In this document: positions 1-13,000 of the stretch, piece by piece
How the letters are laid out: every line of letters begins with the position of its first letter
How positions within the stretch are numbered: position 1 is the first letter of the stretch
NCBI GenBank assembly: GCA_047495785.1
Contig: JBLDXI010000011.1
Span: 186,001-250,000, forward strand
Length of the DNA: 64,000 bases
Direction: 5' to 3'
From: Lepidodermella squamata
Taxonomy: Eukaryota > Gastrotricha
The notes under the pieces: generated by a model
Told to the model about the DNA's origin: nothing
The model's input: the letters and a program-made list of their open reading frames with translations, nothing else
Database searches by the model: none
Translations under genes and position numbers: made by a program

Positions 1-436
1 TAGACACATTTGGGCCGTAGTCGATTTCGCCGGTCGCCGTCAGCGGGTACGTCGGCTTCGGCTTTTTAACCGGCGTCGGCGCGGGAGTCTGCTGGCCATT
101 CGCCGACAACTGGCGCTTTTGCAACCGGCCACCGCCCTGCTGCTGCTGAGCTGCTGCTGGTTGATGCTCTGCGGCGATGGCGTCGAAGTACACGTCATCG
201 TCAACCGCCGTTGTCAACACGTCGTGCCGGTCGAAAAACTCTTTCGGCGAGCGAATCTCCGGCCGTTTGCGCGCTGCCTCGCTGCCGGGCAAATCACCGA
301 TGCACAGGATCAGAAGTAGCAGCAGCGACACGCCAAACGATAGCAGCAATTTGCGGCGACGAGTATTACTCGGTTGTAGTACTGGTTTCAAGTGAACGAC
401 TGCTGCTGTTGTTGATGTTGGGATCGTTGCGGTCAT
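1..436 (-). CDS. N-terminus of signal-anchored or secreted protein (partial)
   Basis: An uninterrupted minus-strand frame opens at an ATG at 436-434 and runs off the left edge, giving about 145 residues. After 26 Ser/Thr-rich residues comes RRRK, then a hydrophobic stretch (LLLSFGVSLLLLLILCIG, about residues 30-47), so the protein is either a type II membrane protein or has a long signal peptide. The following part is charged, with a Gln-rich run, a dibasic LQKRQL site that could be a proprotein cleavage site, and a Pro/Lys-rich stretch. GC content and codon use look coding compared with the AT-rich DNA upstream. I do not recognise the family, and the functional domain lies outside the window. 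Confidence 0.6.
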   Translation of the reverse strand, partial: MTATIPTSTTAAVVHLKPVLQPSNTRRRKLLLSFGVSLLLLLILCIGDLPGSEAARKRPEIRSPKEFFDRHDVLTTAVDDDVYFDAIAAEHQPAAAQQQQGGGRLQKRQLSANGQQTPAPTPVKKPKPTYPLTATGEIDYGPNVS

Positions 437-3400
437 TTGGATGAGCCGCCGGCGCGCGTCTCGCGCATCTTCAACACCACCGCAGCGGCACCATCGGCAC
501 CTGATCGCTCGATCGTGATAATGATGAAACCGATACTGATGCGGAGACTGCTGATGAGGCTGAGACTGACTGGCTCTTACAGAGTCGCTGGTTGTGGTTG
601 GGGCCAGCGCGCGTCGCTCTCCTGCTTTCGCGCTGTCTATCTCGTAACATTAAACCCCTATTATCGAATCGATAGCAATAAAATCAATCACCTTGAATGG
701 CAAAAATGGGTTCAATCGAAAATTTTCAAGGATTTTCGCGAGGAAAAAGCATTTTCGAACTTTCGATAAAATATTCACGAAAAAAATCCGCTAAAATTGA
801 GACTGGCATTGAAATTAGGGCGAGCGTTCGCAGAAAAATCTGAATTATTTATGAATTTTCATCGTGAAATGGAAAATCAATAGATCGAGGATAATTTTCC
901 TGCAGTTGGTCTAAAATCAACTAAAAATACAGAAAAAATTAGCAGGAATACACATGGGAAAATACTGGTCGTTACAGTCGCCTAGAAACGCGTGGGACAT
1001 GAAATTAGGGGAAATGACCACATTTTCTAGTTTCTAGGAACCCTCGAAATTCAACGAAATTTCTACGAAAAAACATTGGAAGGAGAGTGGCTAATTCCAG
1101 TAAAACCACAGCTATTCAAATATTAAGAGATAACTCGTGATGCTCTTAATTCGCAATAAAATGAAGGAAGCCGCCGCCGCGCGTGCTTGGTATAATAAAT
1201 CCCGGGCCGCAATTATTGCGTATAGAATGTAGGTCAAACCGTTGAGTTAAATATAGGTCATCTTCCGTGCAATGCAAATAATTCTAAATTTTTCCAAAAA
1301 AAACGAGAATAGTGCGAATTTTTTCGATGACGGAAATTCCTGGACGAAAAAAAGACGGCTAGCAGCAGCAGTAGCAGCTATTAATCGGCGCTATTTTCGG
1401 CTTGCGACGCCAGTCCACAGGGACACACGAGTCACGGTGGCGCACCGGCTGCTGCGCATCATCATGATTGTTTAACGAGCGCACCCGCGCGCGAAAAAAC
1501 TTGCGCAGCCGCTTTTTTGCGCACCGGCCATCACCGACAGGCCTCGCGAGACCGCCGCCAACGACGACGAAAATGCGCGCGCGAGTGCGATGTTGTTCAT
1601 CGAAGATTTTTTTCAGTGTAATACTCATAATCAAGTGGAGGAAGCGAAAGTGATATATTTTCAGCCTTAATTTTAAACAGTGCGATTGTTTATTCAAATT
1701 GACTGGTGGTGGTGGCAAAAAAATATACCAACAGGGAATGATCCACTTTACTGTTTTATCTAGAACGATGGCGAGAAAAAATGCTGGAAAATTCCGAAAT
1801 ATTCGCGTTTAATCTTGAAAAATCAAACATCCCATGGCTGATATCGATTTACACTTCAGACGTTACTTTTGGCTGAGAGTGAATTCAATAAAAATAATAA
1901 TTAAATCTACTAAGATCTATAAGTGGCAAAATTTCCTGATTTTTGTTTTTTTCCGAATTTTCGGAAATCTTGGGCGAAAATGAAAGTTAGCGATGTAATG
2001 TAGGCCAGATGGTATCAGAAATATACTACAAATTTGATCCCGAACCCGTCATTTATTGTTTAGTAAAGGCGAATTTAGCTTAATTTTCCACCATTTATAA
2101 AATTCTTGAAATTATTGCCAATTTCTTTACGATGACCTCAAAACGGACATTTTTCACTATTGTAAAGAAAAAAGGTTATCCTATTAAAAAAAATCGCTGA
2201 GGATGAATATTCTATTTCGAATTAATAGGAAGTTCAATTGTTGCCAATTTAACCGAAACGATGCAGGATATAATATTATTACGTCCGGCCTCGGATGGCT
2301 GAAATAGGTGAATCGATATAACTGTTACCTACTATAGATCAATGCGCAATGAGAAAACCGATATAGGTGCCTAGAATAGAATATAAGAGCAGAGTGCATT
2401 CACATCATCATCGTGATTTCACTCTACTTGAGTTATTATTGTTGCACATCACGCGCGCGGATGAAGAGCAGCCGTCGTAAAAAGGCGGAAAAATTAGTAA
2501 AATGGGGCGCGAGAATAAGACGAAAAGCGCGCTCGCTCGCTCGCTCGCTCATTTCCTACTATACTAGGCTAATAGCGGCGGCGATTTCTGGCGCCGCAGC
2601 TGCTACAGCTGCTAATAGCCTAAAAGAAGACGGCGGAAGTAGTCGGGATGGCGAAACGAAAGAAAGAAGTGCTCAGGCGCGGCTAAGATGAAGGGCGAGG
2701 CGACACATGTCGCGCGCGCGCGCCTGTGTCCACGCGCGATGGATGGTAATAAAATTTCACATGAGGCCGCCGAACTAGCCAGCGAATAATATAAATAAAT
2801 AAACAACACTCACTCGCCCGCCCGCCTGCATGCTTATACAATATAGTATAGTAACTATATATCCGCAAATGTTATAAGATGAGCATCAGAGATACGAACG
2901 AACGAACGACATCGCGAGCGAGCAATTTACGTCGATACAACGCCGGCCCACCGATGCGCATAAATGCGGCGTATTTTGTAAAATTTTACGCTTTAGTTTT
3001 TTCTGCGAGCGCGTAATGAAGCGCGCGCGCGCGGCAGCGGCGCATTAGCCGCGCACAAATAACATCATCATCATCATATATCGCCGTTGCCGTCGTCTTC
3101 TTCTTCTTATAGCTGCGGCAACAATAATAACGCAGCAGTTTTTTTTCGGTGCATCAACTGCTGCATTTTCTTGTCGTTGTTGTCTTCATCGGAAAAAACC
3201 CAAGGCCTGCTGGCGTGCGATGAATTATTCATCGAACTGCTGTTGCTCTCGCGCACCTGTTATTTACGGCGACGACGATGATGATGTCAACCGTGACCTG
3301 AGACAAACACTAACTATATAGTATCTTTGAAGCTATCAATCACAGGTGCCTCGATAGGCGCGCGGTCGAACCACAAAAACAACATCATCCGACATGCAAG

Positions 3401-6400
3401 CGAGCTCGTGCCAAGAATCGATTCGCCAAAAACTAATTTAGCAGACTCGGTTATTTTTTTTAAAGAAATATTCGCACGCTAACTATTGTGAGAAAAATCA
3501 GGAGAAACGGAAAAATCGAATAAAAAATTGAGTTCGAACGCTAAATTAAAGGTTCCAGCTATGATTCCGGATCGGAATTTCGGCAATCGGCGATTTCGAT
3601 TATCGATTTTGAAAATGAGTCGATAAATCCCCATTTCAACTTTCCTGAGGGTTCCAGGTAGCCAGAAGCGATCAGAAAGGGAAAAAGTGAATCGACGAAA
3701 ATCGCAAGAATTAAGGGCTGGAACCTTAGTTTTTCAGCTTAGAAAAAATTCAGGAAAAAATGAAATAGTAGTTGGACCTTCCCGAAATTTAAAAAAATAT
3801 TAGGAAATTCTCAATTCTAAGTTCATTTTCTTCCAAATGTTCGGGTTCATCTAATTTTTCGTATACGCGAAGACTTGAAAGATTATTGAATGTAATAATA
3901 GAACGAATAACAATATTATTATTTTAATAAATTAGATTAAATTAAAAATCCTAAATAAAGAAGAAAAAACTCAAGCTTTTGTTATCCTAATAAAGAAAAC
4001 AATTCGTTGAGTGTATTTTCATAATATTTAATCCCGGCTATTTTTAACCGGCGAACGAAAAAAAAATGTAACCAGGATAAATAATTGGAGACAAAGTTAT
4101 AATATTGGAACCGCAGGGGAGCAGAGAGAGAGAAAAATTGCGTGGTCGTCGTAGTGATATTACGACTTGTTAAAAACGATAAGAAAATCGTCATGGTTGA
4201 TTCCGGAAACTTGCGGGCGCACCGTGTGCTCATTAGACGCGGAAAATCGCTTGATCAAGAGGTGCTTGACCGCGGCGGCGGACGAACGAACGAACGAAAA
4301 AAACCGCGCCGGCTTCGTTCGTGAGTGGGCTATTACAACAAACAACACGACGACGACTCAGCCAGTGAGTGAGAGAGTGAGTGGGGATTAAAAATGCTGT
4401 GTATTATGCCGGCGCCCAAAAACAACACGGCCGCGCTCGCTCGCGGATGAGGTATGGCATTATCTATCGATCTGAGTAGCTGCTGTGATGGTCGCCCCGT
4501 TTGTCATCTATCATCTATCATCGCCGCGTGATGAATGATGGGCGCGACACGGCAGCAGCAGCAAAATAATAATAAAGATGAGTGCAATAAATATAATAGC
4601 CGCGCGTCGCCGTAGTCGATAAAACATCAATATCATCGCGTTTTTGCCGCGCGGTTATAAATATTAAAATACTCACTTCGATAAAAGTCAAAGCCACATA
4701 GGATGACTGCTGACCCCAACCGCAACCGAAATTGGGTCAGTCTTATGTTGATGATCGAAAATATTACAGGTGGAAATCGCGCATAATATTAATTTTTTGA
4801 AGACATATCAGCCCTCTGGTGATTTATAATTTTGATGCACACGCACATCACAGGCCTGCGGTTATTTTCGGTATCGTTAATTAGATTTTCGCGAGACAAG
4901 CCGAATTATTTTTTTCTCAATTTCTGGGACGCGCAGGCGAAATCGATCGGGAATTACAATATTATTACTGCTGTGGATAGCAAGTGTATCGAGTCACGAG
5001 CGAAAAACAAGAATGTGGAAATAAATAAGGAATAAACAAAATAATAGGTTATAAGGATTAAATTTCAGAAAATTAATACAATTTCTAAGGAAAACACCAG
5101 CAAAAAGTTTAAATATTTTCTCGAATTTTTTTCACAAAAATTCAAGCGCATTTTCAGGGTCCTGCGATACTTTCAGCAAAGCCAAAATCGTTTGTGTATT
5201 TTCTGAAATTTCTGGAATTTCTGGAATTTATATGAAAAAAATTAAAATTTTGATTCCTACAGTATAAAAGACCTTTCCGTTCTATAGCCTTAGCCATTAG
5301 TCCCATTTTTTCACCTAATAATTACACCTAATTTATTGATTAAATGACGAGACAAAAGGCTTGATTTGGCGATTTACGAAAATTCAAACAGAATATCTTT
5401 TAGCGGAACCAAAGTCGAAAAATACTCAAGCGTCATTTTTTGAATAATTCTACGAATTTTAGGCGAAGCTTGGGTCCTGAATTAAACAACGCAGTCTTAT
5501 GCCGGATTTTACTGGTGATTTTTTAAATTTTTTTGGTCAATTTTGAAAAGTTATTTCAGGCCACTAGAAAATTTCAAAATTTGGTTCCGAATTAATTTTT
5601 TCGATTCAAAGTGATTGGCACAATGAAAGGTTAGCATCTCGTCGATATTTTGATTTTGAAAATCCTACTAATAAATTCCACGAGGATTCGGACGAGGAGT
5701 AGGCCGACAACAAAACATCCACCCACCCACATTCAAAATAATATTTCGTAAAATAATTAAGGAATGACACTTAATTAATTGAGCTATGATATTAGGAAAA
5801 CATACGCTAAGGGGCGCATCTATAATTAAAATCAAATTTCGGCTGATACAAAAATACATTAGAAAAGGGTGAAGATGGCGATATGATGGGCGGTGATGGT
5901 AGAAAGAAATCAATGATCGGGTAAACAAGTCGATAATTTAATGCGATATAATGGCTACTATTACTTGGTTGTATTGATTGGCTGCCCCGGCGCCATTTTC
6001 ACGCTCATCGGCACGGTTCGTTGGCTAGTTTGTTATATTGCTGATGATGGGCCGTTGCTGAGATTGCGCTCACGATGCGCGATAACAGCAGCAGCAGCAG
6101 CGCAATTTTTCAACACTTGGCACGTAGATAGATAGAATATAAAGTATAAAATGTTTACATCGTTAACGAAAAAACAAGGCCGATGAGCGGCCGCAGGCAG
6201 GGATATTTTCTCGCTCACCGATTGTGTTGTTTATTACTACTTACTTACCTTGATGGGCAGAGGGCGGGACGCTCGAGAGGCTTCTTATGAATTCATTCAT
6301 CGCTGCTGCTGCTGAGCATTTTCATTCAGGTACTTTTTAACACGCGCGCGCCATGATCGCGCTTCTCATATATTTACGACGAGATTTTTCAACACACGCG

Positions 6401-6772
6401 ATCACGTACGCGCGCGCGTATCATCATCATCGATTAGCCAAAACCGCGCCTCGTCTCGCCTGCCTCTCATTATACTGCAATGATATATCTGCTCGTTCAC
6501 CAAATTCAGTGGCGAAAAAATAAAAATAGGTAATACTGCTGATGATGCCTGCAGGCGAATCAAAATATTATATACGGTTGATTAAACACGCGCAGTTATT
6601 ATCATCCACAGTTTTTTATTGCGTGTTTTTCATATTATTATTATGATAATTGTAACAAAAATCAAGAAGAAAAATTGCGCAGTATTCTGTTTTTTTTGTA
6701 GCCGCATTCACTAGTAGTCTCAGTTTTTCTTTCTTTACAAATTTTGTTATTCTCGCTCCAAGTATTACAGTA
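437..6772. other. Long intergenic region, no supported gene
   Basis: About 6.3 kb with AT-rich stretches and many short simple repeats: alternating GC runs (around 2705-2725 and 3020-3032), ATC/CAT triplets (3062-3078, 6420-6432) and CTCG repeats (2530-2550). Short open frames on both strands show no domain, signal peptide or consistent splice sites. It probably holds the 5' regulatory DNA of the leftward gene at 1-436 and the 3' flank of the ABCF-like gene. I saw no convincing tRNA. Confidence 0.6.
6615..6620 (-). terminator. Candidate poly(A) signal of the ABCF-like gene
   Basis: AATAAA on the minus strand, about 150 bases beyond the predicted TGA of the truncated ABCF-like gene (6775-6773). 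It supports transcription ending here without the second ABC cassette, although the hexamer is common in AT-rich DNA. Confidence 0.3.
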
Positions 6773-9135
6773 TCACTGCCTCGCAAGTCTCTGTTGGTTA
6801 AATTTTCGAAAAAAATTAAAATAAAAAAATAGAAAAAAATGGTGTAGCTGACCTGTTTGAAGGAGGTATAATTGCCTTGGTAGTAGAAAAGCTTCTTGTC
6901 GTACACGTAAATGATCACTGAGCTGACATTGTCCAGGAAATTTCGATCGTGCGTCGTGAATATCAACGAATTCGGCCAATCTACAATTGATAGAGAAATG
7001 AAGATGATACAAATTATAGAAAAAATCGGTTTTAAAATCGAAATTGTTCAAAATTGTTCAGAATTCCAGAGACTTTTTGGAATATTTGGAATATTTTTCG
7101 AGTCCAGGAATTATTCATGATTTTTTTTTAATTTTGGAAAAATCTGCATATTTTTTCGTTGGGTGAAGTTTTCTCAATTGGGCGAAAATCGCAATCATGG
7201 TAACTAACAGATTATCCGAAATTGTGTGTAAAATTCTCTGAGAAAAACGAATCCTACGTGTTCAATAATCTTTCAGGAATTGAATTGAATTAAATATTAA
7301 ATTAAATCATGAGAGGAAAAAAGCCAAAAGTTTGGGATACATATAGCGAATTCAGTACTAAATTATTCTAAATTCTAATCAGTTCCAACTCCCCAAGTTT
7401 AAGACTCAGCCTCTAACCCTAAACCTAACCAATTAAATAACCGAATATTTTGGTAAGATTTTGGTAAGATTTAGCCCACAATTTTTCATTTATTTTTTCT
7501 GATTTTTATTGGTTCTCGAATGTTTAAAAGCTAAAATTTTTGTAGTTAAAAATGTGGATATTCCACTTCAAATTATTGTAAAATACCCATCTGGTGATAG
7601 TTTGCACCAGAAATTGAATCTTTTAAACATTATTCGAGTAACAAAAATGGTTCTTACTTTGAAGGTACGCCTCCAGCCACATGATGGAGTCGACGGAGAG
7701 CAGCTGCGTCGGCTGGTCGATGAGCAGGAGGGCCGGCTCGGCGTAGAGCGCCTGGGCGAGGCAGCAGACGCGGCGCGAGCGCGGGCTGAGGCGCGACACG
7801 GCCGTGCGCTGCATCTCGGCCGAGAAGCCGAGCCCGTCGAGGATGTGCCGCGCCTTCGCCTCGGCGTCGCCCGAACCTAAGAAGCACAGCTTCTCGTAGA
7901 CGCGCCGCAGCATCATGAACGCGTCCTTCGGCGACACGCTAGCCATCGATGTCCCATCTATACATTGCCGAACAGCACACAAAATCAGCAAAAAATTGAC
8001 AAATTTTAATAAATTATTTTACAATTTTTTTTAAAAAGATGTCATAAATTACTGGATTTTTTTTAATTTTACCTGATTTTAAATTTCACTCAAGGATAAA
8101 AATAAATTAACCAATTCAAAATTCAACATGCATGGTTCAATGAAGCCGAGCCAGAATTCGAGACATTAGGGCTCATAAATGGTTGAAAATCAAAGCCATC
8201 ACTGATTTTCTTGATTTTTCAAAGAATTTTACGAAATTTCTTAATTTTAATCTCATCCCAATTCCTCAATTATTAGGAATGGCGATCCTCCATGTAAGTT
8301 GGAAACGATTTTGAAAAAATCAAAATGGAAATTTCATGGGACTTGGATTATTGGTATTGAAATATCTCGGAGGAAATTTGAATTGTGAAATTTCTCATTC
8401 CCAAGATTTTCTTCACAGGAAAACTTTCAACCTTGAATCAACCTTGAATCTTATTCAATGCTTATTTCCCGTGAAAAGATTCAAAGCAAAATTCAATGTG
8501 AGAAAATGAAATGTTGGATTTTTAAAGTTGTTCAATAATTCGAGAAATGTTGCTTAGTTTCGAATCAAACTGGTAATCTTTTGATAAATATAATTAAAAA
8601 ATATCAACAAATTGGGAATAATTAATTATTCATCTACGAAAGGCGGAACTTCAATTAAAAAAAAAATTAAACATTTTTTAAAATAATTTTTCAATGTATT
8701 TTCCGTTTATATTTTATTTGATTATGTTGTTAAATTTTACCTGGAAGCGTGATGCCGGGCGGGACGGCGGCGGTTGGGGCGACGCCGCGCATGGCCTGCT
8801 CGAGGTAGGCCTCCTCGGCCTTGAGCTCGCGCCACCGCCGTTCGTGCTCGATGACGAAATCGATGGGCGTGAGGTGGCTGGCCTCGAGCCGCGCCGCCAG
8901 CTCCGCGTCCGCCTCGTCCCAGTAGACGTCGAGCGTGGGCCCGCCCAGCGACGACGTCATGTCCACGAACGCGATCTGCGCCGGCGGCAGCAGGCTCGCG
9001 AACGCCGGGTCGCGGGCGACGAAGCGCAACAGCTGCGAGGTGCCGCACTCGCTCGGCCCGATCAAGCCGTATCGCTTGCCGTGCGCGATCGACAAATTCG
9101 CACCTACGAACAGCATCGTTGGTGGAGGGGCATTT
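6773..9135 (-). CDS. Degenerate ABCF1-like ATP-binding cassette, half-length
   Basis: Exons 9135-8741, 7957-7658, 6980-6853 and 6790-6773 join in phase with GT..AG ends. From the ATG at 9116 this gives 273 residues; an upstream exon is possible because a splice acceptor precedes 9135. Alignment to ABCF1 cassette 1 is clear: KRYGLIGP, then AEAKARHILDGLGF, then a THDRNFLD H-loop and YYQGNYTSFK. ABCF proteins are soluble ATPases acting in translation. Here the Walker A reads GPSECGTS (Lys lost), the LSGG signature reads LSPRS, and Walker B DEPT reads DQPT (catalytic Glu lost). The second cassette is absent: after the H-loop a short exon adds RLARQ and stops. It is either an expressed pseudo-ATPase or a decaying duplicate. 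Intact frames over 2 kb argue against an old pseudogene. Confidence 0.6.
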
Positions 9136-10016
9136 CTGTTTCAGAAAAAAAACATAGAAATATAACAAGTAATATTTCGAAAGGTGAGAAAATTGCCCAA
9201 ACATTTGCTGCTCAAGCTAGAAAATTCTCTTTTCCTTTAATTTTTCCGTATTTGTCTTGATAATACCCAACACGATCATAGGATTTTAATATTTTCAGCT
9301 ACCTCGTACCACCGGCTAAGTAGACAAGTTTTGAACGAGAGCTTCGAAAAGGTAAATCGGATTATCGGAAAAATCACTGATTTGTAAAATCGATACTTGA
9401 AATCGATATCGGCTCTGGAGGCTTAAATAAGCCTCGTAAACTGACCGACCGATGGCCCGAAACGTGGGTCAGGCGTAAAACTCGAAAAACCGGAGAAATC
9501 TAGCGCAAGAGCCTCAAATTCATCTTGTTGGGACCAACAATTTAGATAGTTTTCTGGGTCCATCCATTTACTGCTATGATTTTCACAATTTTAGAGTTGC
9601 GACCAGTTATTAGTTGAATTTTTCAATTTACTTAATTTTCTTAATTTTTTGTCTAATTTGTTCGAAATCTTGAAATTTCACGAATCAGTGACTAATTGAT
9701 ATCAGCATTCTCCGAGGCCGACATTGGAAAACTCAATAGGGCAGCTGAAATAAAATTATATGGAGAATCCCTAAGGCAGAAAAAACAAAAATCGGGATTA
9801 GAACCTCATTTTTATGAAAAATTGTGGAATATTCCAACTGAGCTTCCACGTCTTTTCGAGCACCATCTTTTTTAGAGGAAAATTGGTCTTTTCCCGAAAT
9901 TTTCTCTAAGCAAGATTCCAAAAAAATTGAAAAATTCATGATTTATTTGTTTCTTTTTTAGTTTTTTTCTCAAAAACGGAAATTTTAGACTACGGGTGTG
10001 AAGATAGTTAATTGAC
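9136..10016. other. Spacer between ABCF-like and CUT-like genes
   Basis: AT-rich DNA with no convincing exon. It separates the 3' end of the CUT-like gene (stop at 10019-10017) from the 5' end of the ABCF-like gene, both on the minus strand. A possible extra 5' exon of the ABCF-like gene could lie here but I could not identify one. Confidence 0.4.
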
Positions 10017-13000
10017 TTACACATGGTTGGATCCGTTGGGCTTGCGCTGCGCCCGCTGTTCGGCAATGTTGATGTTCTGAACAAACAGCAGGTAGCCTTT
10101 GCACTTGGCCGGCTGCGGGCGCGCCGCCTCAGCCGCCGCCGCAGCCGCCGACATGGGCGGACCAGCAGCCGCAGCAGCAGTCGCAGGCACAGCTACAACG
10201 GCATTCGGGTTCATCGCCACGACAACAGGCACCCCGTTAGGCCCACTGCTAGTAGCCGTCGTAGCAGTCGCAGCGCCAACACTCGTAGCCGGCGCCGCCA
10301 TGGTGACAGCCGCCGCCGCAGACGCAGCGACAGCCGCGCTCCGTTGCGCCGCCATCATCAGCATGACATTATCGAGGTTGGTAGCTGCCGCCGCATTCGG
10401 AATCGCCTGCTGTTGCTGGTTTGGCCGTTGCGCAACTGGCTGCTGCACGGGCCGGAACGCCCCAGCCGAGCCTAGTTGCTGCTGCTGCTGCGCCGCAACA
10501 GCCGGTGGCAGCAATGTGACCTGGGCGCCCGGGCGAGGACTCGCCTTCCTCGCCACTGGCATCACCGGCGCAGCGTGGCTGGGCGGTGGCAGCTTCGGCT
10601 TCGTCGATTTAGCCTTGGCTGCTGGAACCGCCGTTGCTGGCACAGGCGTTGGGACAATTGTAACAGTCACCTGTGGTTGTGGTTGTGGTTGCGCTACTGC
10701 CGCTGCTGGCATAGGGGGTGTTGCTGCGGCGGGAGGGCTGGGGCCTTCGGCGGACAATTTGCGCTGCGCCGCTTCCTTGGCCTGGCTCAGGAACTCGAAG
10801 ATCATCGACGACATGGTGCGCGATGTCGACGTGCTGTTGATGGCGGCCGCTGCTATGGCGTGAGCCGCCTCCAAATCGTCATCCGATGCGTCCGATTCGA
10901 TGCGAATCGCCTGCGTTGTAGCACCTGCAATCACAAATTATTATAGCAAATGTTCCTCATACGAGTCCAGGCTATAGTAAATTGATAAGAAAAACTCTCA
11001 AACCCAACCTTTCGGACATAAGGATCGGTCTCCCCCTTAGGTGTTCTTGCCTGGAACTCTCGAGCTGGTGGGCATATGTTATACCCCCTGTCCAAGTCCT
11101 CTACGCGACTGTATTAGCATCTTACCAGTTCCGGTTTCGATTTCCTCCACTCAACCCTATTCTCGGATCTCTTTGATCCACCTTGTTCCAGGTCTTCCCC
11201 AACAAGTTCACAAAATTCCCAAAAAGAATAGGAACCAGATCCAGTAACTCTTTCGGTTGGTTACAGGGGTGACGTATCCAGCGGTTTGGTCGCCTTCTCC
11301 CGGGCAGAATCTCTCAATTTTCAATTCAACAGTCATTCCTATCTATTTCTGGCAGTCCGTTAAATCAAGCCTGCCTTATTTTTCATCTAGCGATCTTTTA
11401 CCAACTTTGGATTCAGGCCGTCGACCTACTGAGCAGGTGGCCGGCCTGTGACGAGCCGCAAAACGAAAGATTCAGAAGCCGACACGCCTTCGTCAGCAAA
11501 ATTCCGCATTTAACGCACATATTTTGTTGCACGCGGGCAGTAAGCCTTCAGCTACGAGCATTACGACATGATGTTCGCCTTATGCGACGATTACCCAGTT
11601 TTTATTTCACGCTTACGAGTGAAAACCAGCGTTAATTTCAGACACGTTTTAAAACCTAGCGCACTCATGAACGCAATCAAAACACATTTGAAGCATTTTT
11701 AATGAGGGGGTAGGTAATTTACGCGGAACCGACTCTACGAAATCGCACGAAATCGCCCAATTTCTCTTTGACCACCCCCTTATCTCCCCCGCCTCCCCGA
11801 TTCAGTCAACAAATAGTCGAGAAGGAAAATTGATTCTACACAAAAGATGGCAACTGATGAAAACACGGAATTGTTATCGAATTTCGAAGCAATTGAGCTT
11901 TCAAATTTTGAACGACAATTTGATAATTCGAAAGTTGTCAAAAGAGGTGCTCGCCAATTGACAACCTTCGAAAGAAAGAGGCTCTCCTTAAAATTAAAAG
12001 CCTTTTCTCAATTGAATCTCGAGACCCCGTCCGCAAGGAAAAGAAAGAAACTTGTTCAATGATTACGAATTACGACTCATTCTTGCCTTCCCTGCGCACG
12101 AAGCCTCCAATCAATGATACTCCCGAACTTGAAAACAAAAACCCAATCGGATAAGTGAATTTGCAGCTCAAAAGAGGATTAGTATTGATTCAAGTGAAAA
12201 ACGTACTTGGTGCATCCTTGGCCGAGGCTGCAGCAGCTACTAACAATGGAACAGGCGTTGTTTCGTGCTGCTGCAACTGAGATCGAACGCCGGCCATTGA
12301 TTGAGCAACAACAGGAGCTGCAGGCGAAGACGACACGGAGGATGAAGCCGACGAAGCGACGGTCATGTCGATGACAGACGGCGGGTTCGGCGTCGCTTTT
12401 CGCTGCTGTTGCTGCTGCGAGGCCTGCGTGAAGACAGTGGTTTGAACCACAGCAGGCGCCGCCGTCGTAGTAACCGTTGTAGCTGGGCTTGGCGCCGGCC
12501 GTAGCGTAGTCGAGTAATTGGCCGGTTGGTTCTGAGGCGACGTGCTGGCGAACGAGCCGACGTCGTGCGCCGACTCGGCTTCCTCGATCACGCCGTCTTC
12601 GTCGTCGACGAGGCCCTCCGCCTCCGCGATGCCTTTCGCCATCTCTTCCGCTGCCAGCGCTTTCGCCAATAGCTGCTTGTCGAAAATAAACACATAAAAA
12701 ATTAAAACAACAACATTAATAATAATAACAGTAACGGCCAATTCACAGTATCCGATTTTGAAGGGAGGGCCAAGGCATTCGAAGTACAGGGGTGCTGGGG
12801 TGTCGCGACACCCCAGCTCGGGGATTCCAACCAGAAGAAGGGTGAAAAACCACAGGGGGCCCTTTAATTGCTTTGGCTGGGTATTGGAAAACGCTTCACT
12901 ACCAGGATCCCAGTGCGCGAAGTACGGGGGGGAATGAGGTGTATCTTACCCCACAGTTCACAAGGCCAAAGTGGAAATTCCCCCAAAAAACCACAGGGGG

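Noticed and set aside
1359-1718. 119-codon minus ORF in the left intergenic region
   Set aside because: Arg-rich text from GC-alternating simple sequence, no domain, no splice support.
9133-9204. Minus frame continuing upstream of the ABCF-like exon A
   Set aside because: It is in a different frame from the conserved cassette and crosses a good splice acceptor. It belongs to the intron.
10099-10863. Long plus-strand open frame, Ala-rich
   Set aside because: It is the antisense shadow of the Ala/Pro/Gln-rich last exon of the CUT-like gene. The minus frame has splice acceptor, phase and stop in agreement.
12790-12820. GGGGTGTCGCGACACCCC palindrome
   Set aside because: Perfect but short and isolated in an intron. 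No second copy and no arms of a larger element, so it is left out of the feature list.
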